Shown: positions 14,968 to 20,677 of the stretch, piece by piece | Numbering within the stretch: the first letter of the stretch is position 1 | Layout: every line of letters starts with the position of its first letter | Assembly: GCA_020351895.1 (NCBI GenBank) | Contig: CP070672.1 | Location: 1,487,148-1,507,824 of the forward strand | Origin: Thermoplasmata archaeon | GTDB taxonomy: Archaea; Thermoplasmatota; Thermoplasmata; GCA-020350865 | Length of the DNA: 20,677 nucleotides | Direction of reading: 5' to 3' | The notes under the pieces: generated by a model | Told to the model about the DNA's origin: nothing | Database searches by the model: none | What the model saw: the letters and a program-made list of their open reading frames with translations, nothing else | Translations under genes and position numbers: made by a program

Positions 14968-16956
14968 ATCTGGTTTCCAGTAATATGGGGTCGACGCCGT
15001 TACTCCGAGGAATAAGTGATCCCCCGGTGATGCAAATAACATGGCATCTTTCCCAACCCATTGCCCTGAGATGGGATTGTAGCTCAATGAATCGAATTTC
15101 TGTATCGTATAATTCCACTGAGATATGATTGATACTCTGGTATTATCAGTAAAGTCCGTACCCGGGACATCGGATAGCTTCATATATGATTTGTGGTATG
15201 GTAAAGAGATCCCCATTTGACTTGTTAATGGATCTGGATTTTTCAGCAACTCAAATTCAAAGGTTTCATCATAGGATCCAACTATATTCCATTGAAATGG
15301 AGAGGAAGCGGTTACACCAAGTACGATGGCATCACCTTGGTTGATGTCGAAGTCAGTCCCCACCCATTGCCCTGAGATGGGATTGTAGCTCAGTGAACTG
15401 AATTTCTGTGTTGCATAGTTCCATTTTGAGATTATCGCAATGATATTGCTGTTGGTGAATTCCTTTCCGGGTCCCACAATATCTGATGCTTTCGTCCAAT
15501 CGCAGAAATAGGGTAATGAAACAACGAGCTGACTTGTTTGTGGGTCTGGATTTTTTAATAATTGTATCCAGCTCTTATAGCCAATGTTCGTCCCTGTCAT
15601 GTTCTCATAGAGACCTCCTTCTTGGCTGGAGGAGTCGTTCGTTGTTCTTACAATGAAGAAATATTTGTTTGCATCGGTTAGCCAACCGGGAAGTATGCAC
15701 CAATCGGGACCACCTGATGTTGTGCTGTTTGGTTCGAAATAGATGAAATTCGAATATTGGAATCCATCTGTGATGTCCATGTCGTAATATACGATATTTA
15801 ATTCAAGGTTGTCCCAATTCACAGAAGGAGCCGTCCAGTTGAGCACCAAATCGTCAGCGGTACCACCCCAGGCTCCTCCGCCCTTGTGTACCCAAAGATC
15901 TGTCGGGGCACCTGGTGTTCCTACATCTTCTACTACTGCGGGTCTTACCGTGGGCGTCGGATTTATGGTGAAGTCAACGAAACAGTCATCTGTATCTGAT
16001 CCCGGAGCTATACGTATTAAGCTCTCGCCTAATGGTGGAAGGTCGGTAACATCCACCATTGTGGTGTTATCGTAATCAGAGTCATTCAAATTGATATGAT
16101 TCCCCCATTCGACTCTATCTACGATTACATCAGTGCCGTTTGCGATGTTGTCCGCAGTCGGTGTTCCACCATGGTTTGTCGGATTTTTCCAAACCAATTT
16201 TATTTCATCGGCTGAGACATCCAACCAGTTACTTGTGAGATTGATGTAAAAGTATGCTCCAACCTTAACAACCTTTGATGGGTCGTCACTGAAATGGAAG
16301 ATGGGACCATTTGGAGTGTGACCAGTGGGGTCATCTTTTTGGATATAATAGCCGTGGGTTGCGTCCTCAACCATGGCTTCAGTCAACTGATTCAGTGGGT
16401 CCAAGATCATCAAATATTGATTTGGGACACCATCATTCGGTTGCAACACAATTTCATCGATTTTCAATCCCCTCAAGTAGGTACCACCTGGTCCCATGTA
16501 GTTGGGATCCTGGAAGGTTTCATCGTCGAAAAAGAGTGTGACATTTTCGTATTTGCCGAATATGAAGTCGGTGGTATGGTCAGAGATTATAAAGTTATAG
16601 GAAGTCATTGGATCATAATCCAGGAAGTACTGGGTCAGATCACCATCGAAACCTCCGCTCTTGACCCAATCATCATCTAAGCTCCAGGTGTCTCCGTCTA
16701 TATACAAATCGAACTTACCCTGGGCATCTGTCGTATTGCTACCGTAGCTTACACCATCTATCCAGGCCGTTATTTCCCTATTTTGGGCCGGATTGGTGCT
16801 ACCTACATTTGGGCCTACCTCTGCATCCCACCATAGGTTCACCTGTTGTCCAACAGGTGCTACGACAAATCCGACAAAGCTTATCGGCATCAAAACAGCG
16901 GCAAACATTATTCCTACTACCAAGACACTAATAATGCTAAATTTTTTTCTTTCCAT
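14953..16956 (-). CDS. Secreted protein with lamin-tail-like, FN3-like and duplicated C-terminal domains
   Basis: 667 aa. A signal peptide (hydrophobic 9-33) is followed by an N-terminal beta-rich region (36-160, with a QGKFDLYIDGDTW carbohydrate-binding or Ig-like look); a lamin-tail-like domain (about 165-340) ending in the typical PPLGESLIRIAPGSDTDD...INPTPTVRP pattern; an FN3-like domain (about 345-445); and two homologous C-terminal repeats (about 464-562 and 566-661) sharing LLKNPDP-TSQ, SLPY, SLSYNPISGQWVG and LGVTAS. There is no C-terminal TM, so it is released or held by other means. The start at 16956 is supported by GGAGGGAAGGAG before the ATG. A TATA box lies at 17064-17073 and the ~85-base leader is rich in inverted repeats. 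Function unknown; the C-terminal pair may mediate attachment (inference). Confidence 0.85.
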   Translation of the reverse strand: MERKKFSIISVLVVGIMFAAVLMPISFVGFVVAPVGQQVNLWWDAEVGPNVGSTNPAQNREITAWIDGVSYGSNTTDAQGKFDLYIDGDTWSLDDDWVKSGGFDGDLTQYFLDYDPMTSYNFIISDHTTDFIFGKYENVTLFFDDETFQDPNYMGPGGTYLRGLKIDEIVLQPNDGVPNQYLMILDPLNQLTEAMVEDATHGYYIQKDDPTGHTPNGPIFHFSDDPSKVVKVGAYFYINLTSNWLDVSADEIKLVWKNPTNHGGTPTADNIANGTDVIVDRVEWGNHINLNDSDYDNTTMVDVTDLPPLGESLIRIAPGSDTDDCFVDFTINPTPTVRPAVVEDVGTPGAPTDLWVHKGGGAWGGTADDLVLNWTAPSVNWDNLELNIVYYDMDITDGFQYSNFIYFEPNSTTSGGPDWCILPGWLTDANKYFFIVRTTNDSSSQEGGLYENMTGTNIGYKSWIQLLKNPDPQTSQLVVSLPYFCDWTKASDIVGPGKEFTNSNIIAIISKWNYATQKFSSLSYNPISGQWVGTDFDINQGDAIVLGVTASSPFQWNIVGSYDETFEFELLKNPDPLTSQMGISLPYHKSYMKLSDVPGTDFTDNTRVSIISQWNYTIQKFDSLSYNPISGQWVGKDAMLFASPGDHLFLGVTASTPYYWKPDVITL
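15057..15392 (-). repeat. Direct repeat within the 667-aa protein gene
   Basis: A 30-base identical stretch occurs at 15057-15086 and 15363-15392, offset 306 bases, encoding the YNPISGQWVG core of both C-terminal repeats. The surrounding ~300-base units are similar but diverged. Confidence 0.8.
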
Positions 16957-16988
16957 CTCCTTCCCTCCGATATCAGAGTCATCCTATC

Positions 16989-17032
16989 ATGGAACTTGTG
17001 GTGCTCGGTGCGTTCCATCTCAAAACTTTGAG
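16989..17032 (-). promoter_or_regulatory. Structured 5' leader with two adjacent inverted repeats
   Basis: On the minus-strand mRNA, a 6-base-arm palindrome (17019-17024 with 17027-17032, spacer 2) is followed at once by a 7-base-arm hairpin (16989-16995 with 17012-17018, 16-base loop), upstream of the GGAGG site of the 667-aa protein gene. It matches no riboswitch class I recognise. It could also be protein-binding DNA sites just downstream of the transcript start (~17040). Confidence 0.35.
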
Positions 17033-17063
17033 CATTTTTATCATACACATATCCCCATGGGTT

Positions 17064-17073
17064 TATTTAAATA
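17064..17073 (-). promoter_or_regulatory. TATA box for the 667-aa secreted protein gene
   Basis: The element TATTTAAATA (self-complementary) gives a predicted minus-strand start near 17040. A further inverted repeat (arms 17086-17091 and 17100-17105) lies just upstream of it. Confidence 0.45.
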
Positions 17074-17362
17074 TTCGGTTACAACCTTGTAAGAGTGTGT
17101 ACAAGTGCCCTGTCTACCTAATCACCACAGCTCCCGTGGATAATCGATAAATGGGTACTTAACTGTTTTGATTGGTATAATTAAAAAGTACTAAGTGGAT
17201 AATTAAAATGATATAAACCAAATATATCCTGTAATATCCTCGATAATTCTATAATTTATAAAAAATATATGAATTTTCAAGGTAGAAACTTTATATCAAA
17301 TATCGGTGAGCCATCTATAAATAATAATACAGAAAAATGTTACTAAAAACCTTCACATTATA

Positions 17363-17386
17363 GGCATTATTTACCTCGATAATGCC
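17363..17386 (-). terminator. Hairpin plus T-run terminator of the 355-aa protein gene
   Basis: Perfect 8-base arms ggcattat (17363-17370) and ataatgcc (17379-17386) with an 8-base loop span the last codons and the TAA stop. On the minus strand a GGTTTTTAG run follows about 10 bases later. Confidence 0.45.
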
Positions 17387-18434
17387 TGTAATTCTCCAAT
17401 TTTACAGGGGACTTGATTATTCGTTTCCTTCCTGCAACCTGAAGCCTCACCCCTATAAGAGCCACGGCCAAGACCAGGCCCAGTAGATAAAATACCTGGC
17501 CTGAAGAATCTGTCCCGCCAGTGGTGATCACCACCAACTGAACGCTGCTTGTCCCCCCTGAGGAATCTGAAGCTGAAAGGGTAATAAGTTCCTCACCGCT
17601 CCACTCCTTTGGAGCATTGAGAATCAATTTCCCTTTTTGGGGGTCGAAATCGGCTTTAATTCGGTTGTTTCCTGAAATTTCATAGGTAAGATCATCGTTA
17701 TCCACATCTGTAAAATAGTCGCTAAGTTTCAATGTTATAGAGCTTTCTGCATTCAAACTTATGGATACAAGATTTGCGGCTGTTTTAGGAGCGTCGTTTA
17801 CAGGTGTTACGGTAACTATAACCTCCTCAATAACCTCAAATTCGTCGTCAGATGCGAAAAAGGTCACGGTTTCTGCCCCATACCAATCCTTAGGAGCAAG
17901 AATATCGACATCACCGTTTCCTCTTATTTGTACTGTTAAGGATTCGCTAGAATGGGAGAAGATAAGTGTGCTGTCAATGTCCCAGAAATGGTTATTTAGG
18001 TTTATGGCACCCTTTAATTCTCTATCCTCTTCAAATGTTAAATCAGGTATGGGTGTTAAAAGCTGGACAGGGTCATTTTGAGGCTCCACTACTACATAAA
18101 TCGTATCGCTGGCCTGTTGCTCTCCATCAGTGGCTAAGAATGTAACCTCATCCGTGCCGAACCAGTCCTTTGGCGGCGAGAAATCTACACTTCCATCATC
18201 GTGAATCGTTACCTCGATTTTGTTGTGGGCGCTCACTGAGGAATAGGATATCTGGCTATCACCGTCAGAAAAATGATTGTTCAGATTAATCTCCCCAACA
18301 GCCACCTCGTCCTCCTTTAAAGGAATATCGGGTATAGGATCCTTGTTTGTCAGTTCTGCAGAGGTTGTTGGCATGGCTGCTGAAATCAGAACAAGAGCGG
18401 TAATCGTCGCTAGGAGTAACCTTTCGGGCTTCAA
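17367..18434 (-). CDS. Membrane-anchored protein with three cadherin-like domains
   Basis: 355 aa. Signal peptide (hydrophobic 6-22, cleavage near TTSA, 23-26); three tandem cadherin-like domains of about 90 residues (30-117, 122-211, 216-303), each with EDxE/NNHF or SDYF at the front, a D-W-[FY]-G or EWSG turn (PPKDWFGTD, APKDWYGAE, APKEWSGEE) and a FxASD- or TDGE-type end, a pattern known from repetitive calcium-dependent adhesion domains; a TM helix (about 313-329); and a basic cytoplasmic tail (GRKRIIKSPVK), unlike the acidic tails of its neighbours. The start is a TTG at 18434, the only sensible start before the signal peptide, with GGAGG seven bases upstream. A TATA box lies at 18471-18480. 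Role inferred: adhesion or envelope. Confidence 0.85.
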   Translation of the reverse strand: MKPERLLLATITALVLISAAMPTTSAELTNKDPIPDIPLKEDEVAVGEINLNNHFSDGDSQISYSSVSAHNKIEVTIHDDGSVDFSPPKDWFGTDEVTFLATDGEQQASDTIYVVVEPQNDPVQLLTPIPDLTFEEDRELKGAINLNNHFWDIDSTLIFSHSSESLTVQIRGNGDVDILAPKDWYGAETVTFFASDDEFEVIEEVIVTVTPVNDAPKTAANLVSISLNAESSITLKLSDYFTDVDNDDLTYEISGNNRIKADFDPQKGKLILNAPKEWSGEELITLSASDSSGGTSSVQLVVITTGGTDSSGQVFYLLGLVLAVALIGVRLQVAGRKRIIKSPVKLENYRHYRGK

Positions 18435-18585
18435 GTCATATCCTCCATGAAGAGAGGGCTTATTATATTCCTTATATACTGTGAATATCCTTCTCTACTA
18501 CTTAAGTGTTTTAGAACAATTTTTGAATGTTCATTCTCACTAATTCATTGTCTGCTCCTTTCTACTTTCTTTTCAATTCATTGAA
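18435..18585. other. Short intergenic region between beta-helix and cadherin-like genes
   Basis: Contains the cadherin-like gene promoter and, read on the minus strand, a purine-rich stretch (18551-18576) plus an imperfect inverted repeat at about 18513-18531 that may help terminate the beta-helix gene transcript. No gene is seen. Confidence 0.35.
18471..18480 (-). promoter_or_regulatory. TATA box for the cadherin-like gene
   Basis: The minus-strand element AGTATATAAG gives a predicted start near 18450 and a short leader with the GGAGGAT site. Confidence 0.5.
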
Positions 18586-20577
18586 TCAGTTGGTAATGGT
18601 CCAGACACAGTCCTGGGTTGCATGGATCCAGTGCCCGTCGCCTGTATACAAGAAATCACTGGCCGTGAGTCTGACCTCCTTGTCTTGGGTGGTGTCATAG
18701 CGCTCCACCATGTTGTAATTGCCGGAAATCGAGGATAGTGCATCATCCCTCAATTTATCGGTCAAAGACGGATTTCCAACCAAATTCCAGCCTGATTTCA
18801 GTGTTATGTCCACCTGCGGGGCCACTTTCCCAACTGTGACCAGATGATCTGGTATTATCATGTCAACATAGTAACCATCCTTGTGGTTTACCTCAATGAC
18901 ATCATTGAAATAGTTGGGTTTGTCCCTGTGCCAGTTGAGCCAAGGCCTGGATTTACCTGCATGATACCCCTGCACAGCCGCATAGTTATTTTCAATGGTC
19001 TGAAGAACAACCTCTCTTGTGGTGTCGCCCTGCTCAAAGGGCACTGATATCAGGTTCCAGCCCTCCGCAAGGGAGCTTACGAACTTGCCCACCTTATTCT
19101 CATTATCATCCTCCAAGGTCTCGTTATCCTTGGCCCTGACCAAATAGAAGTAATTGTTCCACTCGTCATCGCCTTTCCCTGAATCGAGCCATGAATAGGT
19201 GGGAGAATCATCTGCAGCCACAGTATCGACAATCGAGTATGGGCCGTTTACAGAATCTGCCCTATATATATTGTATTCTATTACATCATCCTTGCCGCCA
19301 CCGTCATCAGGGGATGCGCCCCAGGTGAGTTCCAAATCGCTTCCGAGGAGGGCGATGAGTAGATCCACTGGTGGTAATGGTGGTTCTGGCGGTGGTGGAG
19401 GTGGTTCTCCTTGGTATATGTTGACAACCACATGCTTGCTGGTATCCATTATAGGCTCTGCATAACCCACCTCAGTAGCCGTACTGGCCGTGATATTATG
19501 TGGTGTATAGTAGACCCAGTTATCCCGATCCCTTATGTATTCCACTACCACGATCCAATTCTTCCTTCCCTCAGAATCGGTGACGAAGTCATCGCTCCAG
19601 GTGCCGTTGTCGTTGTCTCTGACTGTCAAATCCGCTGAAGGAACAGGGCCGCTACTATTAATGACCAGTATATGTAGATACCACTGCACCTCCAAGACCG
19701 ATGTGTCACCTGATATGTAGACTTCGTTATCATCGAAAGTCGTGTTTAGGGAGGTGACATACGAACCGGAGGAAACAAGCATGTCCAATGTAAGACTTGA
19801 CTCTATATTGCTGTCAGTTATCTGGATATACGAGGCATTTGACCAGATGGTCATAGCATTGAGGTTGAAATAGGTATTTTTTATTGTGAGTGTGGAATTC
19901 TGGGCAAATACTCCGAATTCGTTGTCTATGATATTGTTGTCAGTAATAGAGGGATAAGTGTCTTCACAATATATCCCATCATTGGTGTTTGAAATGATGT
20001 CATTCCCTATTATGGATGGACCTGAGGTCATAGGATCGACACCACCATAACATTCGATTCCATTTTCGGTGTTGAATGCGATATAATTATTGGAAATGGT
20101 AGCCCCTCCACCAGGTGGAGTTCCATACCCTCCCTCAACGTGTATGCCTATCCTATTTTCTGTGATGTTGTTTAATTCGATGGTCAAACCGTAGCTGGGG
20201 TCTGAATATATCCCATAATACTCATTGAGATTTATCTCATTGTCTATGATTTGAATGAAGCTCTGATCCCAATAATCGCCACCTTCACAATAGACACCAT
20301 AGACGGTATTATCAATGAAAACGTTGTTCGCGACATATAGATTCCGTGTTGTCCCAATCCGAAGTCCACCGATATTTGAGAAGAAATCATTGGTGGAAAC
20401 AGAGCCGTAGGAACCGCTATCAGCAAATACTCCGCCTCCCACGGATAACTGTGGATCAGGATGGGCTAATATTCCATTATTCATGAATGTATTACTATAA
20501 ATTAAGATATATCCGTCTAATACATGGACACCCCAGACATTGTATCTGAATTCGCTGTACATTATGGGACCGATCAT
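18586..20577 (-). CDS. Beta-helix / FN3 / GWNL-repeat surface protein, 5' end missing
   Basis: 663 codons counted from the first in-frame ATG. Order: right-handed parallel beta-helix repeats of the NosD/pectate-lyase type (1-290; ISNNYIAFNTENGI, IIGNDIISNTNDGIYCE); a beta-sandwich region (about 296-390); a proline linker (391-403); an FN3 domain (404-498, VIEYNIYRA); and two C-terminal domains starting EGWNLISVP (505-580) and SGWNLVGNP (594-663). There is no TM at the end. The ATG at 20577 is not a true start: it has no ribosome binding site or signal peptide, and beta-helix coding continues upstream (ISYVSIDYAENGILVNN) until an in-frame TAA at 20641-20643, beyond which it resumes. Family members bind or cleave surface polysaccharides; none of that can be shown here. 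Interrupted gene or assembly error. Confidence 0.8.
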   Translation of the reverse strand: MIGPIMYSEFRYNVWGVHVLDGYILIYSNTFMNNGILAHPDPQLSVGGGVFADSGSYGSVSTNDFFSNIGGLRIGTTRNLYVANNVFIDNTVYGVYCEGGDYWDQSFIQIIDNEINLNEYYGIYSDPSYGLTIELNNITENRIGIHVEGGYGTPPGGGATISNNYIAFNTENGIECYGGVDPMTSGPSIIGNDIISNTNDGIYCEDTYPSITDNNIIDNEFGVFAQNSTLTIKNTYFNLNAMTIWSNASYIQITDSNIESSLTLDMLVSSGSYVTSLNTTFDDNEVYISGDTSVLEVQWYLHILVINSSGPVPSADLTVRDNDNGTWSDDFVTDSEGRKNWIVVVEYIRDRDNWVYYTPHNITASTATEVGYAEPIMDTSKHVVVNIYQGEPPPPPPEPPLPPVDLLIALLGSDLELTWGASPDDGGGKDDVIEYNIYRADSVNGPYSIVDTVAADDSPTYSWLDSGKGDDEWNNYFYLVRAKDNETLEDDNENKVGKFVSSLAEGWNLISVPFEQGDTTREVVLQTIENNYAAVQGYHAGKSRPWLNWHRDKPNYFNDVIEVNHKDGYYVDMIIPDHLVTVGKVAPQVDITLKSGWNLVGNPSLTDKLRDDALSSISGNYNMVERYDTTQDKEVRLTASDFLYTGDGHWIHATQDCVWTITN

Positions 20578-20677
20578 GGTGTTGTTTACCAGAATTCCAT
20601 TCTCTGCATAATCGATTGATACATACGATATGCTCCCGCTTTAGCCGTTTAGGAACGTGATACCGTCCCAATCTCCA
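20578..20677 (-). pseudogene. Upstream part of the beta-helix gene with an in-frame stop
   Basis: Translation in the same frame as the downstream CDS reads GDWDGITFLNG, then TAA (20641-20643), then SGSISYVSIDYAENGILVNN into the CDS. Both sides fit one beta-helix repeat (GDWxGIxF...SGSISYVxIxYAENGI), so the stop is a nonsense change or base error in a longer gene that continues past the right edge. No in-frame start codon or Shine-Dalgarno site lies between the stop and 20577. Confidence 0.65.

Larger units (their letters stand above)
16957..17366. other. 410-base AT-rich intergenic region
   Basis: Separates the 667-aa and 355-aa protein genes. The left part holds the structured leader and promoter described above. 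The right part (17110-17340) is very AT-rich with several TATA-like strings on both strands. I find no open frame or recognisable RNA gene there. Confidence 0.5.

Noticed and set aside
2531..17362. Similar strings aaaaccttcacat at 2531-2543 and 17345-17357, considered as a shared promoter element
   Set aside because: Only the first lies in front of a gene; the second is downstream of a minus-strand stop. The match is short enough to be chance.
20641..20643. Stop codon reassignment or pyrrolysine insertion at the TAA
   Set aside because: Pyrrolysine is read from TAG, and other genes here use TAA as a normal stop (for example 17367-17369).

Overview
The window looks like an archaeal chromosome segment, most likely a euryarchaeote of the Thermoplasmatota type; that assignment is inference. 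The supporting signs are A/T-rich TATA elements about 25 bases before likely transcript starts, Shine-Dalgarno motifs of the GGTGAT/GGAGG type, a small Ras/Rab-like GTPase, and a run of very large secreted or membrane-anchored proteins built from Ig-like, FN3, lamin-tail-like, beta-helix and thrombospondin-type calcium repeats, rich in N-glycosylation sequons. No tRNA, rRNA, CRISPR array, insertion sequence or phage gene was seen.

Left part (1-4248). Bases 1-489 hold no convincing gene. They contain a hairpin plus T-run terminator (93-117) for a transcript entering from the left, a TATA-like box (178-187) and a long inverted repeat (314-394) that could be a structured RNA. Next come a Rab-like GTPase on the minus strand (490-1077), possibly coupled to a tiny upstream ORF, and, divergent from it, a CaCA-family cation/Ca2+ exchanger (1386-2438). 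A two-gene ABC-2 exporter operon follows: a leaderless ATPase (2568-3497) and a permease (3499-4248).

Right part (4274-20677). Everything is on the minus strand and is cell-surface: (i) a 348-aa Ca-binding-repeat membrane protein; (ii) a ~1854-aa giant with 13 tandem ~106-aa Ig-like repeats, an FN3 domain, a TM helix and a Glu-rich, proline-ended tail; (iii) a 1256-aa paralogue with a nearly duplicated N-terminal module, 7 diverged repeats, FN3, Ca repeats, TM and Glu/Pro tail; (iv) a 667-aa secreted protein with a lamin-tail-like domain, an FN3-like domain and two C-terminal repeats; (v) a 355-aa protein with three cadherin-like domains, a TM and a basic tail; (vi) a beta-helix/FN3/GWNL protein that runs off the right edge and is interrupted by an in-frame TAA at 20641-20643.

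How they fit (inference): together (i)-(vi) look like a cell-envelope/adhesion locus. One class is anchored by a C-terminal TM with a charged cytoplasmic tail. The other, (iv) and (vi), has no TM and ends in two copies of a ~70-100-aa domain. Several genes have their own promoters and structured leaders, so they may be regulated individually. The most notable observations are the regular glycosylation-sequon array in the giant repeat protein, its nested (ABAB) repeat expansion, module sharing between the two giants, and the stop codon in the beta-helix gene.
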